A stretch of 64,000 nt of DNA from Strigamia acuminata (taxonomy: Eukaryota > Arthropoda > Chilopoda > Geophilomorpha > Linotaeniidae): contig OX442318.1 of NCBI GenBank assembly GCA_949358305.1, forward strand, positions 9,464,017 to 9,528,016. The letters run 5' to 3'. Made by a program: the position numbers and the translations under genes. The notes under the pieces are model-generated. The model was given only the letters and a program-made list of their open reading frames with translations, made no database searches and was not told the DNA's origin. This document shows positions 45,146 through 57,458 of this stretch, one piece after another (positions within the stretch are counted from its first letter, which is position 1; each line of letters begins with the position of its first letter).

Positions 45146-47335
45146 ACTGTAGTCCATTTTCTGCTAACATTATTGCATCACAGGAATAGCAGACAAATTC
45201 ATTGTGGGTTTGGTAAATTTTAGTTTCTTCTGCAGTTTTAATTGTTGTATTTAGCCACACCACTTATGATAAGCACACTAGCAACAACAGACCTGGTTCT
45301 GTGCATTCCAGCAATCATCCATCCTCTTTCATCATTATCGTTGAAGCAATTTCCATGATTTAGACCTGAACACTAGGGCCTCCATAAAACGGCCAAGACA
45401 TTTCTTTGTCTAGGGGTGGCAATCATTTCTGCAGGTCCCAAACCCCCAAGGATTCCAGATGTTTAAATCCACCAGTGTGACATAAACTGACCAGAAACAC
45501 AGGTAGTATGCTGGGTACGATTTAGTGTCATCGCTACTCCCTGACCAACAATATCCGGCAAATAAACCACTACGTCTGGCAAGGCCGTGTGAATGAGAGC
45601 AGGGAGTTGTGGGATTGTGATATACCAGCAGAACATAACTTAGATACAAACCAGACAGATAATCTGCATTTGGTTCAATTGTATTTTATTTAAAATACAC
45701 GGCAGACATTGCCTAGTACCCACGTGCGCCTATTTGGCACCAGGTGCCATGTAAAGAACCATTAGAGCTTATAATAAATCCGGATCTGCCATTTAGGCAC
45801 TCCATTTTCATAAACAACTTTTTTCTCCCAATCCACACAAAGCCGCAGCAACCATCGCTACGGATATAGGTGTTAAAGAGTGCAAGATTAAACTTTTATG
45901 GGTGCAAAACGCTTGTTCCTATTTAGACGCGTTTCAGAATTAAATTTCTCAAATGAGATGTAATGAACATGAGGTGTAAATATTACATTTTGACGTACTT
46001 TGCACTCCAATATTTAGTCCACTTTTCGAAGTAAAAAAGTGCGTCTTATGGTGTTGTGACTAGCAATTCCATTCTGTATTTGGAAACAATTAGTACGATT
46101 TTTAAAGTTGGATGCAAATGGATTTAAACTGATGTTTTTGGATTCAAGAAGAAACACGCGTACGCAACAAAGTTACATTGAACAGTGAATTTTAATTTCA
46201 AACAGGATATGCAAATAAATCAATCGTCCCCCCTTTATACATGAAATAGAAAGACTCATTACAGTGTGGGTCACCGAAGTGACCCTCTGGTGACCAAACA
46301 TGGTGTCACCTTCAATTCCCCCCCTAGATGGCGCGTTCTTTAAAAACTCCAGTTTCCACATATGGTCCGTAAAATACAATAAGCATTCTTTGTTGTTTTG
46401 CTTGCTAGTGTGAACCACTCCTTAACTGGTTCGATCACATGTTGCCAAGCTAATAACATATTCCCCCTATACTTCCAAGTTTTAACCCAGAAACCTCAAC
46501 CTGGAGGTGCAATATTCTATTAGTTCAACTTTAAACTTTATTAGCGCTGCATATGAAAAGTGAAGACGAGGCAAAAACCTTTTCCCTTAACCCGTATGCA
46601 AGTAAACGTGAAGCTACAAAATAGAAAATTGCATGGCAATGATGAGTGCCAGTATCATAATTGGAAAGGCAGCTTCAAACTCCAGGATCATTAGCGTTTA
46701 ATTGGTGCTTGTCAGAAGCACACGAAAAGGAAACCCGCATGGCGAATAATTAATTTACTCTCAAATTCACTTACATTTCTAAATACCTTCTGTTTTTCCT
46801 ACTACCCCTTTTCTTCTCTTCTTCCTTCCTCAGCCAAGTCACACGTGTTTACCCCTTTAGGTCCCCGACTCAATGTCATTATCTTTTCCCCATTAACGCA
46901 CATCTAAATGTAGAAAGCTTTCTCCGCTCAATACAAACGAGCTTACCAACTCCGTTCCACACAAACACATTAGCGAATTAATTATTGGCCGAGCTGCAAT
47001 TTGATTGAAAAATCTGACTTTCGATTACAATTCCTCTTGAATATTTACTTGTAATGTTTACAAATGATTAACAAGAGTATCTGCATTCGAAAAGCGTATT
47101 AAAATTTCCATTTAAAACACATTTTGTTGTTTAATTGCTATAGTTATCGATCGACACAACTCTCAGCCAAGCAGTTTAAAAATACAAAGTGCACTCATAA
47201 AGCCATTCAAACTTGTTTACCTTTTTTAATCCAGTATATTTTCAAGTGAAACTAGTAAAAACTGACCATATTTAAACAGATTGTCTGTTCTTCTTGGAAC
47301 AAATAAAACGTGGTTAACAAGGTACCACATGAATT

Positions 47336-47440
47336 TATTGTACAGTCGTGTTAAAAAAAAATGGACCCTCACTCTATGCTGGCAATTGAAATTGTGAGTA
47401 ATTGCGTGTTTTGCCACTAGGTGAAACACCAGACATCAAC
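47336..47440. repeat. Dispersed repeat, partner at 28797-28905
   Basis: Shares TCACTCTATG, AATTGAAATTGTGAGTAATT and TTTTGCCACTAGGTGAAACA with 28797-28905. Confidence 0.7.
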
Positions 47441-47960
47441 AGGAGTAATTGGAATCAAGAACAAAGGATAAAACTGGACAATTCATGACACAAAACCAAA
47501 CTTCCGTACGCTCGTCATCCAATCTTATGTCCAAAAGCGCCTCCTCGATGTTGGCTTCTCTGCTTATGTGCACTAGCGGGTGTTCCCCCACTTATAAAAT
47601 TGCCTGGTTTTCACAGTATAAATGCAAAATTTAACATGTAAGATTTTATATTTAATCTAAACGACTTTTCAAATGCAGCTGGTGTATTAGGATTTAAATG
47701 TCCAATTCCCCTTTCTCGACTATTCCATTTTAGGTCACTTGACCCTAGTGTCAACTCACCGTTTTAACAGCAAACGTGAAAAAAATGCAATGTCACTACT
47801 CATTATCCAGCAAAAATTCACTGCAATGCCAACACTTTAGTTTGGCCCGATATCCTGATTCTAAATTCAAACTGCGCATTCCGTTCTGCACACAGGAATC
47901 CCACAGACACCTTCTTGTTATATCAGTATTAGACCTAATTTACTAAACTTAATATTGCTA
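47440..47960. repeat. Repeat family H, copy 3
   Basis: CGTCATCCAATC and GTTGGCTTCTCTGC match 42650-42720. CTAAATTCAAACTGCGCATT near 47860 matches 29430 and 49835. It seems to be a copy with a longer interior. Confidence 0.55.
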
Positions 47961-48825
47961 AACATAAGAAAATAAATAACAATAAATCAATAAAAAAAAA
48001 ACATACATAATTCACAATTTGAACCAGAATCAAGTGCAAATTGTAGGCAGCTACAAGAAAACACAGTTTTCCCACATCTTTTACTCACCGTATGATGCAT
48101 ATATTCCAGAACTACAAAAAGCTACATAAACCCAACATCCTTTTCTGGCTCCAATCTGAATACCAATATAAACACAATACCTCAGAGTTTATAAATTCAA
48201 ACCCCGTACTCGCCGAGTAAACACCGCGCTAAAATTACCGCTCTAGCCAAAACCATGCGTCTACAAACCGTCTACCCACATGTATGTATTTATTTGTAAC
48301 GGCGACCCATCTATGGACAAAGGGCCGCACAGTAAGTTATTTCCCAAACTGTGCAACCTTACAAGGAAGCTGGACTAACTTGCAGGGGCACGAACCAAAA
48401 AGGTTTGGGAACCGCTGGTCTAGCATTTGGCCAATTCATTCCATTCTGTAGTAAAATTTGAAAATTTTCATTCTTCTTTTAGCCTTTCCAAAAATATTAA
48501 ATTATACAAAACCAATATTCAGCCCTGATTCAGGTCACCGACCATATTTCCTACCCCCAAAAGCCCCGAGTGTCTCTTTAACAACACATACGAGTCTTCA
48601 TAGAAAAATTAATGCAAGAGCTTAAACTTAATTTGCATGCAATTACAATGACTAATCTTGGCAACCACACTGTGTGACAGTTTCCTATTTTCCTAATAGG
48701 ATAAGCCAATTCTTCATTAATCAACGATGTCAACCTTTTCAAACCTTTAAATATCATCATTTCACACTGTCACACTACTAATTGAACGTCAATAAAATTT
48801 TTTCATCTCTTAATTTATTTCTCAG

Positions 48826-49095
48826 CTCCTTTAAGCTTGACCATCCAACCAGCGAGTCAAACAGTGGACGCAGGGAAACCGGCCGCGTTCAAATGTATCG
48901 TGAGCGGACATCCAGTCGGAGCCATTTCGTGGTCTAAGGACGGCAAACCCCTGGTTACTAATGGCAACGTGAGACTTATCACACGCGACGAGATTCATAT
49001 CGATCGAGTGGAACGAAAGGACATTGGAATGTATCAGTGTTTTGTCGAGAATGATGAAGAGTCCGTCCAGTCAGCTGCTGAGCTCAAACTGGGAG
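48826..49095 (+). CDS. Dscam: Dscam exon encoding Ig domain 4 (exon 8 equivalent)
   Basis: The acceptor TTTATTTCTCAG ends at 48825 and the donor GTAAGA starts at 49096; phase 1 on both sides. The 89 complete codons form a full Ig domain: PLSLTIQPASQTVDAGKPA, the core cysteine in FKCIVSGHP, the tryptophan in ISWSKDGKPL, then ERKDIGMYQCFVEND and SAAELKLGG. These blocks match Ig4 of insect Dscam. Ig4 packs against Ig1 in the N-terminal horseshoe. Confidence 0.94.
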
Positions 49096-49799
49096 GTAAG
49101 ACAAGAAAAGTCAATTCAGCATATTTTTTTGCGCCATAATTTACACGCCAACCAACTTTATTTAGCTTTGTTAAACCTCCCTTAACGCTAAAACCTGCTT
49201 GAAATATTAAATTCTGGTTTTTACATTTTCCACGGAAATTTGCTCCAATCTCGGCCGAGCGCGACGCGTCAAATGCGGCCAAGAAAACCACCATCTCCGT
49301 ACAAATTTAAAGAATAAAATATTATGGAAATCACGATGGAAAAAAAAAATATCTCGAGATTAATAAATATCCCCAACAATGATAAAATGTCTCCAGTAAA
49401 CATAACGGTCCATGATTTACTCCCAATACACTGCACATATTTCGCAGAAAACTCTAAAACAGCAAATACATAACCAAGACTGCCTTCTCCCATTCAAATT
49501 ACCAGCAAAATAAATCTGGTGTGCGCATATAAATAACTAGCAGTTGAAGGCATCGTATTTCATCCAACTTGTATGCATTTGTGTGTGGTGGGCCGCTTAA
49601 AAGCTTCACAAAGCCTCATGTGTCACTGTGGCAGTGTGTAAAAGCCGCAAGAGAGTGTCCGCGACTACAGGAATATATAAATCCAAATGCGAACACGCCA
49701 TATTTAATCTGCTCAGAGCTTTACATGCCAGCCTCTCCAATAAGAATTAACTATACTTGGATTTTTTGAATTACTTTCTTTAAGAATGCACAAAGCTTC

Positions 49800-50095
49800 T
49801 ACCGTTCACGCCCGGTATCTTGATGCTAAATTCGTACTGCGCATCCCATTCTGCGCAGACGATTTTCTAATTCCAGTTGATATTTAGCAGGATTAAGCCT
49901 AATATTAGGCCTAATAATGCTAAAATAATGTAAACAAAAATATTTTGGTACTACGCTGTAAATTACTTTTAATAATGAGTTTGTTTTTTATTTACTTTAT
50001 TTTGGCATTACTAGGTCTAATATTAGGCTTAATATTGCTAAATAACAACTGGAATTAGAAAATCGTCCGCGCAGAACGGCAGGAAATGAAGTGGA
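49800..50095. mobile_element. Repeat family H, copy 4, with 80-bp inverted arms
   Basis: GATTTTCTAATTCCAGTTG, TTTAGCA and TTAAGCCTAATATTAGGCC in the left arm (about 49850-49932) are inverted at about 50005-50088. Both arms also share CTGCGC words. This shows family H is a foldback DNA element. Confidence 0.7.
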
Positions 50096-50208
50096 AGTGT
50101 TATTAAAGCGATACTGTCCAAGAAAGAGAGATGACTTCCCATTAGCTAAGAGAGTTGTAATGTCACTGTTTGCAATAAATCTTGTAGGACAGGAACGGCT
50201 CACCGTGC

Positions 50209-50295
50209 TGATCACCTGTTCCATTAGAACACCCAAGTTAAGCAGCATTGGGTCTGGTCAGTACTTGGATAGGTAACCAGCTGGAAATTCCAGTT
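50209..50295 (+). pseudogene. 5S rRNA-derived segment (pseudogene or 5S-type SINE head)
   Basis: The segment CTGATCACCTG, ACACCCAAGTTAAGCAGCAT, TGGGTCTGGTCAGTACTTGG and ATAGGTAACCAGCTGGAAAT keeps the order and spacing of the 3' two thirds of eukaryotic 5S rRNA, including the internal promoter region. It is diverged and its 5' third is not recognisable. It may be a 5S pseudogene or the head of a 5S-derived SINE. Confidence 0.75.
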
Positions 50296-50465
50296 ATTTC
50301 TCCGACTTGTTTTATCGAGATACTGTTTCTATGGAGAGAACATCTGCCGACTGCATTTTTTGTGGTTTCCCGGTTCTCGGTATAGATGCAAGGTTGGGTC
50401 CTTTAGAAAGTCGTCCTACAGATAGACTAAATCCCCAGACAAGCACTCTACATACGGGCCCACAC

Positions 50466-50735
50466 TATACTCTGGCTCATCATAAGAGGTTACCTTTTTC
50501 CTATTGGCCAAGCCATTTCACTGGTGTAGTTATACATAAAAGTAGGCCAAAATACCAGCATAAAACATTGTTTTAAGAATTTTAAAAACTTTTTAAAAAA
50601 AAAAACAAATCAATTTACATCATTTCAACTATTATAATAATTAAACAAATTAAAAACAGAACAAAACTACTTTTCCTGGCAACAGTTAGGAGTAAACAGG
50701 CTAGGAAAAGGTACACTCTTATGTCAGTGATGTAT
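50466..50735 (+). mobile_element. TATACTC-family foldback MITE, diverged arms
   Basis: TATACTCTGGCTCATCATAA, then TTTTCCTATTGGCCAAGCC and CACTGGTGTAG. The right side, AGTAAACAGGCTAGGAAAAG and GTACACTCTTATG, is its diverged inverse. Right border approximate. Confidence 0.65.
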
Positions 50736-52552
50736 TAACCCTCCCCACCCCAACCTAGGGTCAATTTTGACCTCCAAAAGTGTTTTTATTTTTTTTCTCA
50801 AAAACTATTGGGATTTTCATTCCGATATTTCACGTATTTTCATTTAACATCATAACAAACAATAAAAAAAATAATAGATTTAATAATCACAAAAAAAAAT
50901 TTTCACTCTACCAACTGAACTTTTAAATAGCTCGATAATGCTGATTTCATTTAACGCTCTGTTTTTCTGGAACGCATTAATAGCGTTAAGCAAGCGAGGT
51001 CATCTGTATGTATCTGCAACTAATTATCCTATGGACTTCTGCTTGAGCTCAATTGAAGATCACAAATTCCTACTTGAGGCTATCTTATGTGGCCATTAGT
51101 TGACCTAGATCTAGTGTACCCCACTTTTCTCCTAAAGGTCATTTGATACCCATTTCAACACAAGTGACATCTGTCTAAAGAGAGCCACACCACTATCATG
51201 ATTTTCTATTGTTTTCTATACAATAGAAGAAGAAAAAATATTTCAAAACTTTTGGGTGTTTTTTTTGTGCAATCGTGATGTTCAAATGCCCGATAATTTA
51301 ATATTTTCAAAAAAATATTTTTTCTAAGTATTTTTGTTTCCTTTTATATATATTTTTTTTTACTTACAAGATAAATGTACCGGAGACTCGTGGTAGCTTC
51401 GGTGGAAAATAAGCTGAGGATAAGCTTATAGCACGGTTCACTTGGCGCTTGTCAAAAGTTGACATTCCATGTGACAGGTAATTAACAAACATGGCCCCCA
51501 GACACGAAATCTGTATCAAAAAAAAAAAAATGAAAAAAAAAATTAAATTGGTAAATAATTTTTTTATTTAAAAAAAATTAACTTCGTTATATAGAGAAGA
51601 AAATTAAAAGTGATTGAGGGAATTAAAATTACTTGGGACAAAAAGTATCGTCAACGTTAATGCAAGTTGAACTGAGCCCTGAGAAAAGCCGGCATCAAAT
51701 TTAACACGATTCTAAAGGTTAATAAAAAATTCCATGTTTTTTATTGTTTCTTAATTAAATAATTCTTTTCCGGTGCAAGTTTACGGCTTATGGGCGTTTG
51801 GACACCATTCACAATTATACAAAACACAGAGACACACCGTTTAGGATTGATATTCTTTATTGCCATGGTTGTGTAGGGGTTAGTGTGTCGTCGTGTTATC
51901 GCCTTGGTCTTCAGCAACCCAACCCAGACCAACCGCTGACCATGTGCTGTTTAGTCTAAAATGACTTTTCGAATGTCGCTAGTGAAAATGTTGCAAAGTT
52001 GACAATTCCGATTAAACACGCATTCAACGACTATTAAACCACTTGCAGAATGCAACATACTGCACATGACTTGTGCTTTGAATGCACATTTTAAGATTAA
52101 TACTGAAACAATTTTCAAATGCTGCTTCTGTCTGCCACAGCTGTTGAGAATTAACTGCACAAAAGACTAATATTTTTTAGATCATACATGGGATTAAACT
52201 ACACAGCTATTCATCATACCATTAATAAGCTTTAAAAATTAAATAATAAAAAAATGTACAAAACATATTCACCAATAAATCACCTACAAAAAAATATTTA
52301 TTGAAACAATAAATATCTAAAAATCATTTAATCGATACTCGTAGACTTACATAAGCTTGTACTAAACTGCAAACTGCAGCCAATAGACAATCAATTGACC
52401 ATGTTATGCACAGAATTATGGGAAATGACCTTTGCAGTCATCTAGTTCTTTGGCAATTATCTAGTTCACACAACTGGATTAGAATTATCTAGTTTAAAAA
52501 TTTTTAAACTAGATAATTTTGGGCTAGATGTGTTCACACCAAGAACCAGAAC

Positions 52553-52702
52553 TATACTCTTTCCGCACTCAAGATTGACCCTGGAAACTGGGCTCCCATT
52601 GGCCTACTTAGAACTGCAATGCAACTACTGCTACACTAGTAAAATAGCTCGGCCAATGGGAGCCCAGCTTCCAGGGTCAATCTTGAGTGCGGAAAGAGTA
52701 TA
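52553..52702. mobile_element. TATACTC-family foldback MITE, 150 bp
   Basis: TATACTCTTTCCGCACTCAA through GGGCTCCCATTGGCC is inverted almost perfectly at the right, ending GAGTATA. Only about 30 bases separate the arms. Confidence 0.9.
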
Positions 52703-54589
52703 GATTTAAACTTTGGGCTTGCGAAACTTTCTGGTGCGATGAAGGTATTATAGTTAGTTGTAGGCCTATGTCTAGGCTACAATGCCATAACTTTTTATTT
52801 TTTAAAAAAGCGGATGAATATTTGCTCATTATTTTAATCATTTCCATTTAGGAATCCTTTTTTTCCCAGCACAGTGCAAATGAATTACTTTTATCCCTGT
52901 TCGCTCGCTCACATGCAACTAATATCCTCAATTTCACTTATAAAAAACCAATTTCATCGATTGAAAACTCCAAACTAAAAACAAGTCATTGCAATTAGCG
53001 TTAATACTTCTAAACTCGTTACTTTTCCACTTAACAGTCCGATTGTGACACGTACAGACACACACTCTTCTTCATTAATTCTCATCAGACACTATCGCAA
53101 AGCAGTTGAGATTAAACCCACATTTGCAGCCATAAACATCAAAAACCCTTCCGTCTCCCTCACCTCAAATCGCTCACTGACAACACTTGAGCAATATTAA
53201 TCTCATAAATTGCGCCGCTCCAAACTCATTCTGGATTCAACTAGGAAATGAAAAATACAACAAAGAGGCCTCCATCAATTATTAATCCATTTTACCACCA
53301 GATGACAGGGCAGATTTAACCAATAAGCTCCACGGCCCAGGGCCTTGAAAGCGACGTTTGAGGTGAGCCGGCTCCAGGAGCAAAGCAAGCTTGCTGTTGA
53401 CCCACTAAATTGTCTGGAGCAGATTTACGCTATACGGCAGCTACAGGGTTTTACGGGTTATTGTTAGTGGCAGTCAAGAAAGATATCAGCTGATAAGAGA
53501 TGCCATTAATCATATACCTGTTGGGCCTCACTGCCACACTGTCTGATGTAAAACACTGCACTTCGCAACATCTAAAACAGTTTGGGAATTATTTACTGAG
53601 AACCAGACTTTCTGACCACCCTGTATATCGTAACGGTACCGAAAGAATATTTCCGTGTTTCCAATGTTGCCGAACCCACGACTCTACGGGCGTCCATGTA
53701 CAATTTAGCACATGCAGCCCGTCACCCGCCAGCCCTGTGATAAATTTTGATTTGCGTCTGCAATGTAAAAATAATCAGACAGAGTGAAGTTTAAAAATTT
53801 TATTCACCTCAATTATTAATTTGTCCTCTCCTTCCTACTAAGTTAAGAAGTTGAAAGCTCTTGCAGCACTTATGTTTTAGGCACACCCAGTGATAAGGTT
53901 TTTACATTGTTCTTCTAAATTTTCACATTTTTCACAAGATCGTGATTGTTGAATGAGAAAGACTAATTATTTCAGAGACTATAGTCTGCACCTGGTCTTA
54001 ATGAAGATTAATACAGGACTCTATATCTGGCAGTTTTTCATTGTTTAAAAATGAAACAATCGTGTCTGGTGATTATGGCGCCAGCTGCAACTAAATGACG
54101 TCATTCTGTCAATAAATGGTAAATCGTTTAAAGTATAACAAAAATGTTTGTAGAATGTCCACAGAAAGTTATATAATATTGCAACAACAAATGATGTCTG
54201 TCTATAAATCCAAACATATAGAAACATTAGTGATTAAATTGAAAAACCCCTGGTTGGCTGTTACGATGTTTCGTTCTGTAGTATTCTCGAAGTCCCGGAT
54301 AGCTTACGTAGTAAAGCACTCGTTCGGCTGCATTGTATTCTAGGACGACAACAGGTAACAAACATGCTTAGTTGGCATTGGCAAGCAATGCATGACACGT
54401 GATTACTGGCATCCAATCAGCACACACAACAACGAATCAATAAGAAATAACATACAGCTATGTCTCCATGTTATCCTTGGTTCACGATAGAACTACATTC
54501 AGAGGAATATCTGCTTATTTAGATGCGTATGTGAAAGTTGTGGGATGTTGTTGTCTGTGATTATTTGTTTGTAGTTGGAGAAGTGTTTG

Positions 54590-54713
54590 TATCGCATTGT
54601 TCTGTGCCGACAACAAACAGATTTTGTAAGCGATTGTTTTGCGCCGACAACAAACAGATTTTGTAAGCAATTGTTTTGCGCCGACAACAGACGAATTTTC
54701 TATGCGATTGTTT
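54590..54713. repeat. 37-bp tandem array, three units
   Basis: Unit CGATTGTTTTGCGCCGACAA plus CAAACAGATTTTGTAAG. An antisense frame of 116 codons crosses it and is not supported as a gene. Confidence 0.85.
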
Positions 54714-54985
54714 GAGTGTGACAGATTGTCGTCGATTTCCGTTGTTTCTACGTCAGATTTCATTCCAAGACTAGAATAAAATTTGTGACTACCAGTTTTA
54801 CCTGTTGAAAGAATATCTGTGGACAAACTGATTTCCTTCGCAGGAAACTTCTTATGAGTGACCAACTGTTTGTTAGAAATAGCTCCATTAACCCACCTTC
54901 AATTAAGCAGTCAATAATCTCTCCGAAACCAAACAATAGACTTTTTATGCATGAAAACCAATTGACGCAAGCAGGAATTTTGAAC

Positions 54986-55889
54986 TATACTCTTACTACA
55001 AGTTGGGCCTGTTTTCCATTGGCTGAGCCTCATTACTCCTATCTGTGGACTGTGTGCTACCACCAGGAAAAGTAGTTCCGTTTTATTTTTAATTCTTTTG
55101 ATTATTTTAATAATCGAAATGATGTAATGTTATTTGTATTTTATAAGAAAATGTTTCTTCAATTCATAAAATAAACATTTTTGCTGTTTTTATTTCAATA
55201 TTCATGTTTATTCAGTTTATTGCTTGCTTTGTCAGGAAAGCAAACAATTTTCTAATTTTTTTATTGGTTGTTTTGTCTGGAAATTAGTCAAAATGTCAGC
55301 CAGTGTTTTGATCTATTTTAGACTTCTAAATCTGATGTTTAGAAAGTCTCATGAAACGGCTTTGTCTGTCCGTCTGTCTGTCCGCATCCATATCTCAAAA
55401 TCTATAGTAGGTGGAAACAAACGGACAACGGCAATAAATTCAGCGTACCTGTATTAGTATCCTAGGGTCTTTTCGCAATTTTCCGACCTCCGGTTGAATT
55501 AATAAACACAATTTTGTACACTTTTAGCCGTCTAATAACACTACTTCCGTCCGCGCACCGGAAGTTGTAACATTTTACTAGCGACACCTGGCGGATCGCG
55601 TGAGCCATGAAATCTTCGTCGCGATACGTTTTTGGATGTTTACTATATGGAAATGAGGTCCAAAAATTCTGGAATCAAGCCCAATCGATTGGAAATCCAA
55701 ATCTGCATGACCCTTTATATTTTTTTTTTATTTGGTCGAAAAAAAGTAGCATTAAAACCCACCAAAGTCGGCGATCAAATGGGAAATTCAGGGTGAAATT
55801 TGAAAATGTTTACTTGTTTTGGTATCACTATACAAATGAAAAGGCTCAGCCAATGAAAAATAGGCCCAACTTATAGTGAGCCAGAGTAT
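54986..55889 (+). mobile_element. Long TATACTC-family element, 904 bp
   Basis: TATACTCTTACTACAAGTTG, then CCATTGGCTGAGCC, with the inverse at the right (GGCTCAGCCAATG, CCAACTTATAGTGAGCCAGA). It is the longest family copy. Its extra interior has no recognised transposase. Confidence 0.75.
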
Positions 55890-56031
55890 CCCAATCACTA
55901 GAGATTTTAAACCCAAGCATTTTTTCATGTCAACAGACACTTCCTTTTGTACTAATCGGATTAATTGCTTCAGAAAGTTATAAATTGAATGAAAATGGCT
56001 GTCACAAACAATATATTCTTTTCTTTTCTAG

Positions 56032-56328
56032 ATGCTGCGCCTGTTTTTATGTATACCTTTCCGGTGGAAACGCACCAAGCCAATCATTTCCTCACCATCA
56101 AATGCATTACATCAGGAAACCCATTGCCCAGTGTAACATGGACGTTGGATGGAGGCAACATAACCGAAAACAAGCGAGTCGTCCTAGGAACCAACACAAG
56201 AGGATTGGGAGAAGTTGTCAGTTACATCAATATAACCAAAACCCGTGTTGAAGACGGTGGCGAATACAGCTGCGTGGCCACAAATCCCATAGGAAGAGCC
56301 GAATACACGGCCAGACTTAGCATTTACG
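56032..56328 (+). CDS. Dscam: Dscam exon encoding Ig domain 5
   Basis: The T-rich acceptor TTTTCTAG ends at 56031 and the donor GTTTGT starts at 56329; phase 1 on both sides. The 98 complete codons carry APVFMYTF, the core cysteine in IKCITSGNPLP, the tryptophan in VTWTLDGGN, GEVVSYINIT, and the second cysteine in EDGGEYSCVATNPIG, ending in LSIYG. This corresponds to insect Dscam Ig5. The donor has T at +3, weaker than most donors in this gene. Confidence 0.94.
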
Positions 56329-56702
56329 GTTTGTACTTCTTAATTTCAATAGAATTCAGAAATCGTCAACAATGCGGATCATCACTCTGTGCATAAAAAG
56401 AGAACATTTTTTTTCTCTTTCATTAAACTTTTAAGTTATTGCTTGTCGCGCATAGGCCTAACAGACGCCTCTGAGCCCTATGCATACATAATGTTTTAGG
56501 AAAATCTAATTTAAAAATTTAAATAATAATTTGGCACGTCAAAACCAGTGACAGGAATCTCCCGCGAGCGATACGTTTGACAACCACTAAAATGATGATG
56601 ACGCAAGTCAAAAAGCCCTAAAAAAGTTTTCAAAAGTTATCCTAGTCTAGAATTTATTGCCAAATGTTAAAGAAGTTTAACGTATTTAACATGGATGAGA
56701 AT

Positions 56703-57024
56703 TACAGCTTTTGAGTGCGCGCATATTTACAAACTATAGGCGCTTCAGGAATCTTTGCGACCAGAAGTGACTAATGCATCTAACAGAATTATTAACGCAG
56801 GACAGAAAGTTCCCTGCTCAGATTGCGCTCACCTCGCCTTACCTCACCATAACTGGGGCGTGCAAAGAAAAACAAAGTGAAACAAATCAAACTAATGCCT
56901 ACAAAGACGAAGTTATTCGAACTATTGATGCATTAGTCATTCCTGGCCACAAAATCAGCACAAGGATTCCTGAAGCACCTGCAGTTTGTAAATGTGCTGT
57001 GTGCGGACAGACATTTTCAGCTTA
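56703..57024. mobile_element. Foldback element related to 44118-44431
   Basis: Arms share GTGACTAATGCATC (GATGCATTAGTCA inverted), GCTTCAGGAATC and TTTACAAACT. The outer parts carry GAGTGCGCGCATA versus its inverse. No coding frame is supported. Confidence 0.7.
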
Positions 57025-57103
57025 ATTTTGGCAACGATTATATCGATTATACCCAATAGGATGTAATCGATATAATCGTCTCGCTTTAATCCTCTAACCC
57101 AGG

Positions 57104-57180
57104 GATTCCCAAACTTTTTAGCATCGCGATCCATTTTTAAGCAAGGTGATCTTCCGCGCCCCACCTCATCTACCAGTGCA
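57104..57180 (+). mobile_element. hAT-like left end fragment
   Basis: CAGGGATTCCCAAACTTTTT, then ATCGCGATCCATTTTTAAGC and CCGCGCCCCACC resemble the ends of animal hAT elements of the Charlie type. No right end was found before the next MITE at 57205. Confidence 0.5.
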
Positions 57181-57204
57181 TTAAATTTTTCAAAAATGAA
57201 CTAC

Positions 57205-57458
57205 TATACTCTGGCCATGTGTAAGTTTGGCCTAACTCCGAGCCTCATAACTCACTCTGTGCTGCCACCAGGAAAAATAGTTCATAGTTTATTGCTAACT
57301 TCTTCCAGAAACCAAAACAATTTTGAAATTTATTATTGATTGTTAAGTCTGAAACAAAATGGATACCAGTAACTCCGGCAGTTGGATCTATTTTCTTGTA
57401 TCACTACACCGGAGAAAAGGCTCGGAGTTAGGCCAAACTTACACATGGCCAGAGTATA
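57205..57458. mobile_element. TATACTC-family foldback MITE, 254 bp
   Basis: TATACTCTGGCCATGTGTAA, then GGCCTAACTCCGAGCC, is inverted perfectly or nearly so at 57420-57458. It lacks the CCATTGG word present in most relatives. Confidence 0.9.

Larger units (their letters stand above)
39756..48825. other. Intron of 9.1 kb between Ig3 and Ig4
   Basis: It contains a pogo-like MITE, a TATACTC MITE, hAT-type elements, family H copies and a TTAGG tract (all listed). A 121-codon plus-strand frame at 41277-41642 has no recognised domain and no splice context. Stretches 45200-47300 and 47980-48820 have no further recognised feature, apart from a lone hAT-like end near 48393-48415 (GGTTTGGGAACCGCTG). 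Confidence 0.7.
49096..56031. other. Intron of 6.9 kb between Ig4 and Ig5
   Basis: It holds a family H element, a 5S-rRNA-derived segment, TATACTC-family MITEs and a 37-bp array (all listed). The stretch 50750-52550 is AT-rich with A/T runs. A GC-richer patch at 53320-53460 has no recognised identity. Confidence 0.7.

Noticed and set aside
45410-45649. 79-codon minus-strand frame and a possible tRNA-like stretch
   Set aside because: A-box-like words are present but the B box and spacing do not fit; no coding support.
51845-51910. Possible tRNA-derived SINE head (GTAGGGGTTAGTGTG)
   Set aside because: Only a loose A-box resemblance; the B box is not convincing.
53320-53460. GC-richer patch in the Ig4-Ig5 intron
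   Set aside because: No open frame with splice sites, no inverted ends and no similarity recognised.
55989-56031. In-frame extension upstream of the Ig5 exon starting with ATG
   Set aside because: It crosses a T-rich tract and AG acceptor, and the phase-1 junction at 56032 fits the Ig4 exon exactly.
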